Shown here: piece by piece, positions 34,795-46,570 of the stretch
Layout: the number at the start of each line of letters is the position of its first letter
Position numbering within the stretch: position 1 is the stretch's first letter
NCBI RefSeq assembly: GCF_001949145.1
Contig: NW_019091638.1
Location: 275,338-339,337, forward strand
Source of the DNA: Acanthaster planci
Lineage: Eukaryota; Echinodermata; Asteroidea; Valvatida; Acanthasteridae
Direction: 5' to 3'
Length of the DNA stretch: 64,000 bases
The notes under the pieces: model-generated
What the model saw: only the letters and a program-made list of their open reading frames with translations
Database searches by the model: none
Told to the model about the DNA's origin: nothing
Position numbers and translations under genes: made by a program

Positions 34795-35560
34795 AGCTGC
34801 AGCAGATTTCACGAAACGTAGCGTAACTTTGAACAATACATGTATCAGCATTACAACACAAATTTTATGCCGTAGCTGCGCAGTATACTTATGTTCGATT
34901 TCACGAAAATTTACCTAGCTGCACCACATTTTGGAAATATTAAATGTCTTGGACGAGGACAAAAACGGCTTTTACGAGGCTGTTCCTTTCCAGAATAACA
35001 ACAGTCAACAATCGTTCAACAACCTTCGTCAGCCATTTATTTTGAAGTCTCGCAGTTCTCTCACTGAGCCAAACAACTCTTCATTACCTTCTTTAACAAA
35101 GTTGGACGTTTCTTGTATAAGCCTTTTTAAGTTCAGCAATGATTAGGCTCACCCGAATGCGATAATCTTTCCTTTTCACTTCGTTTGGCGTAACTTATAT
35201 ACGCCACGAAAAAAGACTGCGAGAGTTACGCCATAATTTGTTCATGGGGCTATAAAAAGGGCTCCATGATTTGTTGAAGAAGTCGCACAATTATGGCCGG
35301 TTCATACTTCAGGCGAATGCGAAAGTGAAGCAAGTTCGAAAGCACGAAATACTGCAGCAAAATTTCGCTCGAGTTGGAACTTTTATCAAATTCGTAACGC
35401 GAATATTTGATCTGACGTCACAAATTCGCATTTTGTTTCCGCGCAAAGTATGGACCGGCCTTTAGTGCGTAAGTTTCGTGAAATCTGTCTAAATTTGTCA
35501 GTGGAGTTACGTTAATGTGTAAAGTTTCGTAAAATCGGCTGCAGGAAGTGGACCCTTTAC
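34795..35560. repeat. Dispersed repeat, copy A (interrupted by a MITE)
   Basis: It is homologous to 43482-44270. Shared landmarks in order are AGCTGCAGC-x-GATTTCACGA, ATGCCGTAGCTG, GACAAAAACGGCTTTTACGA, GTATAAGCC and GCGTAAGTTTCGTGAAAT. The two copies are interrupted by unrelated MITEs at about the same place. Confidence 0.75.
35295..35460. mobile_element. MITE inside dispersed repeat copy A
   Basis: The left end GGCCGGTTCATACTT and the right end AAAGTATGGACCGGCC are terminal inverted repeats. The element is about 166 bp and non-coding. Confidence 0.7.
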
Positions 35561-35922
35561 TGTTTTTATAACGGTGAAACTGTAATGGGATAAATACAGT
35601 TTTACCGTTTTTGTTTCAATAAAATTGACTACTGTACAACAACCAATGACTACCGCCTACTTTTCTCACCACAAAAAAAGTAGTGAGGATGATGCAATAG
35701 CCCATCCGCCACCCAGAAGTTGGGAATCTATATCCCATCCCCAAGATTTACGCCCATGCCGGATTAATAAGTGAAGGTCATGTAGGTCAAGTATTCCCAT
35801 CTTGTTTGTTGGGACATTTATCACAAAGAGGCTATTTTTTTTCTTTAAAATCAATATCTATTCCTTCTATGTTTTATTCATTCATAAATAAAGTGCTTTC
35901 CAAAATGTTGAGGAATGTAGTG

Positions 35923-36730
35923 ACTGAAAAACTTCATCAATAAAATAACAAAAAGTCTTAAGTTTAATTTTACACACTCACAGGAAATATTGCACTGAAA
36001 GTTATTAATCTATTGCATAAAATTAATAAAAACCGACATGTGGTATGAAGAAGTGTAACCGTGAGTATAAAATGCCGGAACGCAGCTAAGAACAGCCAAA
36101 CTAAGATACTGCCGTTTTTACCACAGACACTTGTAGATTAGAATTTAAAAAACTTGAGTTCACAACCTGACCAAAGATTTACATTGAAAAACTACATTAT
36201 ACTTTCCGAAATGAAAAAAAGTCAGTTTTAACAGAGAACGAATATGATTTTATGATTTAGACAAAGTTTTTTTCATTGCATTCTCTTTGAATTTCCTTAT
36301 TTGTTCTTCATTCGACGGAAACGTCAGCTTTCTGCTTCTCACTTTGGTTTCATCTCTGCCCTGAAGAATCGTGTCGCTCATATCACATTGTCTGTTGCAC
36401 GATTTGGGTTCACTGCGTCCGCAGATAAGGTATTAACACAAATCATGGACTTCTTGGATTTTTTTCCAGTGAAATCTGGGGGAAATAAATGACAAATTGA
36501 TAGTTCAGTTTTTGAAACCACTTTTGCCGATGCGTAATGTCTCAGACGGTCCCAACTTTGATGTAATGAAGTCTCATATACGAAGCCTGATAGGCTAGCT
36601 ATACTATACTATAATACTGTCTTAAATTTCTTACTTAACAGGCCTGAAGTCAAGCATAATTCAAGTACAAGTCATGCAGAAACTTTCTGTAAGTGCGACT
36701 TACATGTCAAAAGCTGTTCCTTCTAAACTT
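35923..36730. repeat. Duplicated non-coding block, copy 1
   Basis: It is homologous over about 0.8 kb, in the same orientation, to 56535-57268. Shared landmarks are CTGAAAAACTTCATCAATAA, ACTTGAGTTCACAAC, TTTCCGAAATGAAAA, CAGACGGTCCCAACTT, GCCTGATAGGCT and ACATGTCAAAAGCTGTTCCT. No common reading frame is conserved. Each copy lies upstream of a glycosyltransferase gene. Confidence 0.75.
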
Positions 36731-36877
36731 GATTTACTATCTATCTCTAGCAATGTACTACTGCGCACACCTCAACTATTACTGCTTCCAAAATTATCCA
36801 TTCTGGGAGCAGAATTCAGTTCTGTTGTCGAAACAAAACGTGTCCAAAAGTGTGTACACTGTTAGAAACTTTCTCCT

Positions 36878-37135
36878 TAAAAAAAACCAGAAAAGTGCCT
36901 GCAGCAGAGTCTCGAGAACTCCTGTAATTTTTCTGCATAGTTCTTCTCATAATTTACAGCTTATCTGTTTTTAACAGACAATCTGTATGTGATAAATGCG
37001 ATTTCTCTTTAAAAACAGTAAAGTGTCTGAACCAGAATCTTGAGAACTCCTGTAGTTTTATTGCATAATTCTTGTTACAATTTACAGTTCATCTGGTTGT
37101 TTACAGAACATCTGCTTGTGATAAATAAAGTTTAC
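36878..37135. repeat. Imperfect tandem pair of about 130-bp units
   Basis: Both units run through TTTCTC-x-TTAAAAA, AGAGTCTCGAGAACTCCTGT or the variant AGAATCTTGAGAACTCCTGT, a TTTACAG motif and CTTGTGATAAAT or TATGTGATAAAT. Two further related units of about 80 bp occur at 39.16-39.32 kb. Confidence 0.65.
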
Positions 37136-37455
37136 ATATAAAAACACAAACTCTACAGACTCTGTTGTAGGCACCTTATTTAAATTTACAGAAACACCAG
37201 TCAAGCAACTGCAATATTCTGTAATTTGAATGGTTTATTCCTCAATAATATGCAAAAATTTAATTACATGTACAGGTAATTACTGATCTTTCTTCATACC
37301 TAGTGGACCCAGATAAAAACATCCACACGGCATACCTGCAGGTAGTATTTACTTAAAGTTTGTCCCAACTGGCAGTTAATCTGGACTCATATCTTTCACA
37401 TGTTATCTCTGAAACAGTTTCATCTTTGAAATTGTAAACACAACTAAAAAAAACC

Positions 37456-37708
37456 TTAAGTTAGAAGTTTGTGCCAACTTGCAGTTAATCTGACGCTGAG
37501 AAAAATGTAAAAATTATGGAAGGATACAGGGTCTAAATGTCCTGAGTTGCAACAAGTGTGATATTGATCAGTTTGCCAATCTGCCTCGAATTCCATGATT
37601 CCGCGAAGGAGGGCAATAATTTTGGGAGCGACAGTCCTTTTCTTCTTCTTCTTGCCTCCGGTCTTTGTGGTTACCACTGGGCCCTCTGGGTTGATGCCAA
37701 TCAGTTCC
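37456..37708 (-). CDS. Exon-like ORF of unknown function
   Basis: A good acceptor (TGTTCTTGTATTTTAG) is followed by a frame reading ELIGINPEGPVVTTKTGG, then KKKKKRTVAPKIIALLRGIM and EFEADWQTDQ. The lysine run and the balanced composition look coding up to about 37560. The tail is less convincing and no clear donor ends the conserved-looking part. No family recognised. It could be the last exon of a gene or a relic. Confidence 0.3.
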
Positions 37709-37829
37709 CTAAAATACAAGAACAGAAGTTATCTGGCACATTTCTAAATATAACAGAGCTCAAAGGTCTTGCTGCTACAGAGGGTACAATACACCAATCT
37801 TCAAAATGGGACTGGGTTGAACAATGAGA

Positions 37830-40300
37830 ATTCTGAGAGCAAGGCAAACCATGGGTGGTGGGAATGCCTTCCATGTAACCCGTTCACAGTGTATGCCCTG
37901 GTAAGCCCATAGGAACTTGTCTTTTTTCAGATACTGGCTCAAGATTAATTAACATGGCAAGAGGAATTTTGACAAATCATAATACGAGAGTGGTGCAAGA
38001 ATTGTGATAGCGGACAACCGGTTCAAAAGCTATGCTTCAATACAAAGTTTCATTCACGAGAACACCTTGGCCTTGTTCAAAACATCAATTGAGACAATGT
38101 TGATTTTTAAAATTTAGAAGAAAATTGAGAAATACCAAAAAAGAACCCCGAACAAAGAATACTCCCCAATCATCAAAACTAATCTATTTAACATTGTCAT
38201 TAAACTGCCGCAAAAACAAGTGAATGCAGACGTCACGGACAGGATGAATGCCTCAAACTGAAATTTTAGTCACTCCCGAACACCATTATGACCACAGTGA
38301 GCCCGTGTGAAGTTCCGCTGTAGGCTATTTTATTTCCATTTGGCAAATGGTCGCAATGTGTACGGGGGAAAAGACAGCTTTTGAAGGAAGATTTGACATC
38401 CTTCTTTCAATTAAGGACAGTTTCTTGCAGTTCCTAGCATTGATATCTTAACAAAAAATTAGACGTGATTGGCACACACACTTCAGACATGTACAGCACA
38501 TGTAGGTCTGGTACAGCACATTCAGGATTTCGTAAGGGATTCACTTGACGGTAAAAATATCCATGCATCCAACAAAAATCTTCTACCCTGGTGATAACAG
38601 GACCTATGTGTTTTGAATCCCACATATATTTAATCACAGTTTGGTTTCGACGACCTGATTGAGAGAGATTTCAACATTTTGATCTAATACCCACCTGAAA
38701 CACAGCGGCAAACGTCACAAGGTGTGCGTGAGGCGGGCGCTCGAGCCGGTTCCGGTGAAGAACTGGCATGGTTCCCGTCCATAGAGATAACATACTAATA
38801 AGGTTAATTAATACTTATATCCCTTCATTGCGTCTGTAGATGTCGTCGACCAGACATGGGAACTCGATTACCAGTCTTCGCTGGTCATGTGATGCGTGTT
38901 GCGCTTAAAGAATCGTAAAATTAAAGTAAGAAATGAAAACATATCTTTCATTTATGTGATTCCTTTCATCCACGAAGCACTGTAGCAAACTACAGAAAAT
39001 TATTATTTGGGGTATGACAGAAAATTGATTCTTGGGGAAAAACAACCAAATTGTTCCAATGTTTTCATTTCCTCTCTTTTATTTAAGAATGTTTATAAAA
39101 AGGAAAGTCTGAAACTAACAAATTTCCCGTTAAATTACATAAAATACTACATTTCAATAAAATAAATGAAAAATTAGATTGAAACCAGTTGTTTCGTTGC
39201 TGTCAGGATTTTTGCTTTAAATAACAGCATTTCTAGTACAATAAATGAAAATTCTGTTGAAAGCCAGTTATTTCGTTTCTTTAAGAAGTTTCTCTGCAAA
39301 ATTACAGGTTGTCTGCGACTAAAATGGTTCATAAAACAATGTCGTAAGAAAACAGATCTTTTATTAAAAACGAGGTTTTTAATAAAAGTTTAGTTTAAAT
39401 TCACGATGTACACTGAAATTATAGAACATCAGTATATGAGGTCTGAAATTATACAAAATGTCTTGAAAACAACAACAAAATAATGTTTTTAGAAATCTGT
39501 TCTGTTAAATTGCAGAAAATTTCCAGTTACAACAATTTAAGGAGTGATTCTGTAATTTTTTTTTGTAAAATCTTCTGTTTTTTTAACAGTGTATAGCAAA
39601 AGTGTACAAACAACTGGCCATGTTTAGACGATGCAAGCAGTGTACTCTTTTTTTTAACCCAACAATTTCTCACTGGGGGTGGTCCAGCCCTCTCCCATAT
39701 CCAGATGTAATCATTTTATGCACGTACAGCCCTATACACAGCATCAGACTTTGGAGCAATCGTCAACCAGATAATACCACTTTTGATTACATTACAGATC
39801 ACGTTTATAGTTTTGATTTAGCTTTACCAGGCTAGACTGTGACCATCCTGCAGTCGATGTGAATTGCGGCAAGAGCTGGTTGAATGCTGCAAAATATCGA
39901 TTTCTCCATATTTAAAACCTTAAACACGCACACTGGATAAAACAGCGCTTCCATATTGTCCCAACAAATTGGAATTAAATTAAACTTTAGAATTAGATGT
40001 TGATTTTACAACAAACCGCAGCACTTCACTTGAGAGGTGACTTCACAATGACAACATTCATATTTGTTGTATTCTTGGAATTTTCGTCTCTTGTAGCTAA
40101 CGGGATAGGCCTACCGTTGACACACAGACCTTGTATTTTTCATTCATTTTTGTGGTTTGGTCATTCATTTTTTTTTAATGTAAAGCCATCAGATTTGTAT
40201 TAGCAGAGGTTTTTCGTCTACACCGTATTGATAAACGTTTAAAAAGTATTTTCTACCCTTCTTCAGTAGGGGAATAGTAGTTTAAACCATAATGAATGGT
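37830..40300. other. Gene-poor stretch
   Basis: AT-rich sequence with internal repeats (AATAAATGAAAA-x-GAAA-x-CCAGTT units at about 39163-39320). No gene is supported. Confidence 0.4.
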
Positions 40301-40307
40301 CTTTACA

Positions 40308-40635
40308 TGTCGGTCTTTTCACGAAGGGACAAATTCTTTGATATCACTGTGGAATAAGGCTTTTTCGAGAAAATCGCATTTGAAGTTGGTCTCTCTTTCA
40401 AATGCCTAACTTTCCCCAGTATTAAGCATGCCTTTGACTTTATTAAGTATGCTAATGCTACTGCATGGAAGAGGGGATTTAAATGACACAAAACTGCCAG
40501 ATAATAGGCCTATTCATAGATAATTAAAACTGTTTATTTTGTAAACAAACATATTCGCCTCTTCGTGAAAGCGCTAAAATTCAGTCACTTCTGTTTTGCT
40601 GTAGCGTGTGCCGGGTGCAAAACTGTTACATTTTT
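40308..40635. repeat. Dispersed repeat, copy A (partner at 47.1 kb)
   Basis: It matches 47096-47418 through TTTCGAGAAAA-x-CGCA, GGTGGTCTCT or its variant, CATTTTGTAAACAAAC and GGTGCAAAACTGTTACATT. The orientation is the same. Non-coding. Confidence 0.65.
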
Positions 40636-41360
40636 ATACATTTCCAGAGCAAAATTTGCCTCTTCGTGAAAACGGCGAAACGAATTTGCCCATGAATTTT
40701 CCCTTTATTACTAACACTTTATCTATGGAAAAAATTCCTCTTCGTAAAAACGGTGGCGATGTGATTTTAAAAACAAACTATGAACGAATGTAAAAATACA
40801 CTAAAATTTTGGTTGATTTTCTTGACAAAAGGTATAATATTGCGCTCTTTGTTTTTAACAAGGTTACAGGTAAGATAGTGAAACTATTAACCAAGCATAA
40901 AATTGCCTAGGCCTGTAATAATGGTGGAGATCTTTGCGGGAAATTTGTGCGGTTTTCTTCATGGGATAATATGATTTCGAAAGTGTGAATTCACACTTAG
41001 TAGTCCACTTGTCATATACTCATCCAAAAAATTGATAAAATCCTGAGTGTTATTTCGGGGGGGAAGGTAAATAAATTTTGGAAATTTCTTTATGTCTGAA
41101 TTGCGTGGTTTGAGGGTTAAAAATACATTCGTTATATCATATCCATAGGAAAACTATGACGGTGCTGCAGTGCAATCTATGCGAATTGGGCAACAGCTGG
41201 GTGCATGTTGATAAGGCCGTCAGCTGGGTGCATGTGTGCTCAATATTGGTTTACATTTGGACAGAACAACACGTCAATATTGTGCCATGAATTCGTCGGG
41301 CTTTCGATTTTACACACCACCATAGCATTTCACTCAGCTTGCAGTGTAAATTCACAATCA

Positions 41361-42079
41361 TACACTGCAAAAACTTGGGTGTTAAATTTAACACCCACGA
41401 GCTGCAATGGGGATAATGACCGCTTCCAATAAGAATGACCGGGCTCGAGACGAAACGGCGAGGGCGTGATGATGGTTGCAAATTTTGGATTGATTCTCCC
41501 ACAAACTGGAACTAGATTGAGTTCACAAACTGTCTCTTCTGGAACAATATTCAGCTCTGCACTTCACTTGGTCTGGATGGATTTTTCTTACAAGTGTCGC
41601 TCCACAGACAACTCGCCACCAACTTACAGCCCGCGTACGATATTGTCTTCCAAAATCTCTCTTGTAGTTTGTGTGTCTCTCTCTGTTTCCCGTGTCTTTG
41701 TCTACTGGAGCCTGTTCTTATAGTCTATACAATGCTTCCGGAAATTTCTTCTCTTAACGTAGGTTTCTTGAAATCTGACAAGAATCTTACAAGAAACTTC
41801 TGGGAAAAAAACAGATAACTGGAAATATCGTCAGCTTACTAGAAATTTCCCGGACGTACAAAACGCGAATAATCATGACTACATTGAGGTCATTCACTGC
41901 ATGGCCTGGGGTCAAACGCGGGTCACACACAGAATCGTGTGCGGTACCATTACATAATCTGCCTCACGTACAGAGACTTTGTGTGTATACATAATAAAAG
42001 TAACACCAACGGTGTAAAGTGTGGTTGTCTGATAACACCAAATAGTGTTGATTTTAACACCACCGTTTTTGCAGTGTAG
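41361..42079. mobile_element. Non-autonomous element with ACACTGCAAAAAC termini
   Basis: The left end ACACTGCAAAAACTTGGGTG and the right end CACCGTTTTTGCAGTGT are terminal inverted repeats with TA at the outer edges. Subterminal GTGTTA/TAACAC words recur. About 0.72 kb, with no transposase visible. Confidence 0.65.
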
Positions 42080-42798
42080 CATACTTATTTGTTCTACTCC
42101 TGGCATTTTAGATTGTGAACTAGAGCCCATTGAATATACACAACTACGCGCAATAGAGACTTTTACATGTATATCCCAAAACACCAAATTCTAGACATGT
42201 TTAGATGCTTCAGATGAACATATAAATTTAGCCATTTAATCCAGGTTTCTTCCTATAAATCAATTAATAAAAATCTACTCTGTTGTGAAGTCATACTTAC
42301 TGGCCCACCTGTCATAATTATGCTTATCCAAAAAGTTTACAAAAGTCCTCAAAAGGTCAATAAGATACGGTCCTTCTTACATCCAGCATGACCTTCAGTA
42401 TTCTCGGTGTTGTTTGTCAAACACTTTAAAATCCTTCAGACCAACACGTCTAAGTTGACTCCCCGTGTGTAGGTAATAAGCTGAACAGATATACGCTACA
42501 GGGAATGACATTTTTATATTACAAATAGATTGCAGTAAAGTTATTTTATTGCTTCAGGCGCAGTGCGTTTAATGAAAGACACAAAATGTATTTTTGCGAA
42601 GGATCAATCTGTCGACAAAACTAAACGATGTGCTTAATTTTTTTATGGCCAGTTGAGTGAAAAAGGTTTGTAGTAGCACCATGCAGGAATATCTCTTTTG
42701 TGAGTCTGTGTAGTTCTGAAAAGAACAGGAAGGTATTCATGTTTAGGACAGTATATGCCGTCCACAGGAGACTACAGAGATTCCAATGATGAGGGAAG

Positions 42799-43045
42799 TG
42801 CGAGAAGACGGACCTCCCCACCAGACTCAATGAAAACAGAGCCCATGGCAGGAAAGGAGAATTTGAAAAGTCAGTCATCATCAAGTACTCCCACACCGAC
42901 GACCACCAGATCAACTGGAGCCAAGCCGAACTCATCACCAGCATTGTATATTATGATCCTCGCTGCATGAGAGAAGCCATCGAAATCTCAAACACAACAC
43001 AGTTCCCCAAGACATTGGTTTCAACATCAGCGACTTCTGGCGCCC
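42799..43045 (+). pseudogene. Relic of a Penelope-like retroelement, C-terminal endonuclease region
   Basis: One frame reads TDLPTRLNEN, then KYSHTDDHQINWSQAELI and MREAIEIS. The neighbouring frame continues KHNTVPQDIGFNISDFWRP. The H-x-IdW, RxxxEAIxI and N-x-D-x-G-x-x-I-x-x-x-W-x-P pattern is that of the end of GIY-YIG-bearing Penelope-like elements. A one-base frameshift lies between the two halves, near 42991. No reverse transcriptase portion is recognised nearby. Confidence 0.5.
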
Positions 43046-43062
43046 ATCCTTACATCCCAGTC

Positions 43063-43157
43063 CAATGGGTCTCCTATAACCTAGGACATGTTCCCAGCCT
43101 ATGGGTCTCCTATACCCTAGGACATGTTCCCAGCCTATGGGTCTCCTATAACCTTGG
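43063..43157. repeat. 36-bp tandem repeat after the Penelope-like relic
   Basis: About 2.6 units of AATGGGTCTCCTATAACCTA (or CTATGGGTCTCC) with GGACATGTTCCCAGC, starting at the end of the relic. Confidence 0.8.
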
Positions 43158-43481
43158 CAACCTTCCCCCTCCGCACGCTCCCCTCCTGTAGATTGACACA
43201 TCACTGATCATCTGGAATCTCATGTTCTTCTCTAACGCGCTTAGTTGTATCCTGAGTTAGCATCCTCTTCACATCAGACACCAAATAAGCATGGAGGAAG
43301 GACACAACTCTGGCACTTCAAAGTGCTCGATGATCGTCGCCGCCCAGCCAACGAATAAAAGAAACGAAGGCATGAATGGTCACTTTCCTATACTTCATTA
43401 CATAAAAATTTAAGGATGCAGATTGCCAGCGGAAAGATTGCAGCGGCGATCATATGATACGAAGGGGTGTGGTTGTGAAAC

Positions 43482-44270
43482 AGCTGCAGCCGATTTCACG
43501 AGACGTGAAATACTTTGAACCATGGGCAAGCCTTGCACCACAAATTTATGCCGTAGCTGTGCAATGGACTGACATTCGATTTCACAAAGAGTTGCGCTGC
43601 ACCACGTTTAAATGATGTTGAATTCTTAGACGATGACAAAAACGGCTTTTACGACGGCTGTTCCTTTTGGTATAGTCATCAAACAGTCGTTGAATAACGT
43701 CCACCCTCCATTTTGAAAAGGTTTTCGTCTTTTCTTCGTCGGAACCGGACAAAAAGTGTCGCAGCCAAACAAGTTTATGATTATTTTTACTTTGTGTCTC
43801 GTATAAGCCTTGTCAAGGTCAGCAATAATGAGGCTTCGCTTCGTTGGGCGCAACTTAGTAGGCTACGCCTCCTAAAAATCACTGCGTAAGTTTCGCCACA
43901 ATTTACGTTAGGCGCGGACTTAAGGCGCCTTTCCATCTGTACGTTTTTTGTTTTGTTCTGTTTTGTTTTGTTTTTGTTTTTTGTTTTTGTTTTTTTGGTG
44001 CGTTGCATACACAATAATGTTCATGCGTTTGACTCTTGCGGACTGACACTCCGACACACGTGTGCGTTGCATTCGGCTATCAAAATCGCTCCGGTTCCGT
44101 CATGGGTAGCTTTTTTGCGTCCGTGAAATTTTAACGCATTAACACATCGTGTACGCAATGCACCCAAAAACGCACATATGGAAAGCTGGCTTTACGTAGT
44201 GCGCAAGTTTCGTGAAATTGGTCTTAATTTATTGCGCTATTACGCTATTACGTAAGTGGAGTTACTACAC
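43482..44270. repeat. Dispersed repeat, copy B (interrupted by a different MITE)
   Basis: See copy A at 34795. The interruption here is the palindromic element at about 43920-44195. Confidence 0.7.
43920..44195. mobile_element. Palindromic MITE with an internal GTTTT expansion
   Basis: The left end AAGGCGCCTTTCCATCTGTACG pairs imperfectly with the right end CGCACATATGGAAAGCTGGC. A (GTTTT)n tract lies at 43940-43997. A related partial copy is seen at 48531-48665 (GTGCCTTTCCACATAATACG). Confidence 0.6.
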
Positions 44271-44369
44271 CTCAAAAATATTCATCAGAGTGTGGCGAAA
44301 CAGGGTAGCTGCGCAGGCTTGTGTTTAGTCTGGGTCATTAATAATTCAGGCACGTCTTAATCATGCATT

Positions 44370-44513
44370 AAACATGCGCGCGGCAACCAATCAGAGGCGC
44401 GCATTACCTTAGGTCTGGGCGCTGGCTGCGTGGGTTGCCAGGACTTCTCAAGATGGCAGCGTGCTAACCAGAGCTCTGTGGAGTTGTGTTGTTTTCTGAG
44501 TTTCGAGAGAAAA
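44370..44513 (+). promoter_or_regulatory. Possible CpG-rich promoter cut by the assembly gap
   Basis: A local CpG-rich patch (GCGCGCGG, GAGGCGCGC) carries CAACCAATCAG (CCAAT-box-like) and CAAGATGGCAGC (close to a YY1 site). It runs directly into the gap. Composition and motif matches only. Confidence 0.2.
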
Positions 44514-45392
44514 NNNNNNNNNNNNNNNNNNNNNNNNNNNNNNNNNNNNNNNNNNNNNNNNNNNNNNNNNNNNNNNNNNNNNNNNNNNNNNNNNNNNNNN
44601 NNNNNNNNNNNNNNNNNNNNNNNNNNNNNNNNNNNNNNNNNNNNNNNNNNNNNNNNNNNNNNNNNNNNNNNNNNNNNNNNNNNNNNNNNNNNNNNNNNNN
44701 NNNNNNNNNNNNNNNNNNNNNNNNNNNNNNNNNNNNNNNNNNNNNNNNNNNNNNNNNNNNNNNNNNNNNNNNNNNNNNNNNNNNNNNNNNNNNNNNNNNN
44801 NNNNNNNNNNNNNNNNNNNNNNNNNNNNNNNNNNNNNNNNNNNNNNNNNNNNNNNNNNNNNNNNNNNNNNNNNNNNNNNNNNNNNNNNNNNNNNNNNNNN
44901 NNNNNNNNNNNNNNNNNNNNNNNNNNNNNNNNNNNNNNNNNNNNNNNNNNNNNNNNNNNNNNNNNNNNNNNNNNNNNNNNNNNNNNNNNNNNNNNNNNNN
45001 NNNNNNNNNNNNNNNNNNNNNNNNNNNNNNNNNNNNNNNNNNNNNNNNNNNNNNNNNNNNNNNNNNNNNNNNNNNNNNNNNNNNNNNNNNNNNNNNNNNN
45101 NNNNNNNNNNNNNNNNNNNNNNNNNNNNNNNNNNNNNNNNNNNNNNNNNNNNNNNNNNNNNNNNNNNNNNNNNNNNNNNNNNNNNNNNNNNNNNNNNNNN
45201 NNNNNNNNNNNNNNNNNNNNNNNNNNNNNNNNNNNNNNNNNNNNNNNNNNNNNNNNNNNNNNNNNNNNNNNNNNNNNNNNNNNNNNNNNNNNNNNNNNNN
45301 NNNNNNNNNNNNNNNNNNNNNNNNNNNNNNNNNNNNNNNNNNNNNNNNNNNNNNNNNNNNNNNNNNNNNNNNNNNNNNNNNNNNNNNNNNNN
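44514..45392. other. Assembly gap (879 N)
   Basis: The sequence is unknown. Any open frame running through it is an artefact of unresolved bases. Confidence 1.
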
Positions 45393-45717
45393 GCCACAAA
45401 AAGGTGTCAGTTGTCACGCCACAAGAGCAAATCGGAGCGCGTCACTGGCCGACTCCACCTCGCGTCTGGGAAGTAGAAGTGATTCGCGACTGGTGACGTC
45501 ATGACGGTGAGTGTCCACCTCGAAGCCGTCCGGTAGTTTTTTTCTGGTAGCATAAAAAAATTCCGTCTGGAACCCGCCGCGCAAAAATGTAGTCTGTGTC
45601 ATGTAATCTTTACGGAACCAGTCTGGAGTTGTATCTTGATAACTATTACAGTTAAGACCCAAAACGTACGTCAGCACCAGACTATTGAAGCCCTGCTTTT
45701 CTGCACATCTGCGCTCC

Positions 45718-45968
45718 ACTATCATAGGCCGTTTTCCAATACTCAACTTCGTCTCCGTCTCAGGCTTCGTATAGGAAACCAATCCCCAATTGTGGGCCTG
45801 AAGCGTTTAACTTAAATTGAAGTACTGTAATGTCAGGCTCTTTTGCATCTTACTTGATGTTTTGTGGCACTATCAGAGTTACTATTGCGCTTATAACCTC
45901 AAAGTCAGGAAGTAAAAAACAGTTGAAGCCTGAGACAGAGCCCAAGTCGAGTATTGGAAAACAGCCAT
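45718..45968. mobile_element. Inverted-repeat element after the gap
   Basis: AGGCCGTTTTCCAATACTCA at 45725 is repeated in reverse complement as GAGTATTGGAAAACAGCC at 45951. Both arms continue into a CCTGAGAC sequence. The arms are about 50 bp. Confidence 0.6.
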
Positions 45969-45999
45969 TACATGGAAATTTAGCAGCTGAGAAACAACA

Positions 46000-46023
46000 A
46001 TGGCGTCTGTCAGTACAAGTGAC
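46000..46023 (+). CDS. Possible very short first coding exon
   Basis: ATG in the context AACAATGG is followed by MASVSTSD and then GTGAGT, a strong donor in phase 0. A candidate only. No partner exon was identified. Confidence 0.2.
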
Positions 46024-46063
46024 GTGAGTTTTCTGTTTGAATATTTATGAAGTGTAGTAAAAC

Positions 46064-46224
46064 AAATACAGCATGGTTTGAGGGAAAATAGTGTGAATTA
46101 CTGGTCCTGAGGTGTAGGTCAGTTTGACTACCAAGCGGTTTGACTCCCTCCGCTTGGTAGTCAAACTGACCTACACCTCAGGACCAGTAATTCACACTAT
46201 TTTCCCTCAAACCATGCTGTATTT
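46064..46224. repeat. Perfect 75-bp inverted repeat with an 11-base loop
   Basis: 46064-46138 and 46150-46224 are exact reverse complements (75 of 75). The loop is TTTGACTCCCT. Confidence 0.95.
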
Positions 46225-46570
46225 ATATATTACGCCATTGCGTAAACCGGCTGCTGAAATCAGCAGCTCAGATACTACCAGTCTGAGCTCAAGAACAGTT
46301 CCGTGCAGAATCAAATTTCCGGGGTTCCATGGGGGAGGGGGACTTTGAAGATTTCTGCAAATCACACAAGACTTAATATAATTGCTACAGCCACTATAAT
46401 GATGGACTCGTAATTTCGAGTAGCAGCCTTGTGCACGGCCGGGCGCTGCTAGGGGGATGTATACCCCTCCCCCATAGTCAGTTTTGTCGGCAAAATCACG
46501 GTGCTATTGGCATGAGCGGAAACAGAGGGGGGATAGAAGAAGAGGTAATGTAAGTATCAGGTCGGGAAAT

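Noticed and set aside
44357-45496. Long ORFs of about 320-350 codons near 44.4-45.5 kb
   Set aside because: They consist almost entirely of the run of N. No sequence is known there.
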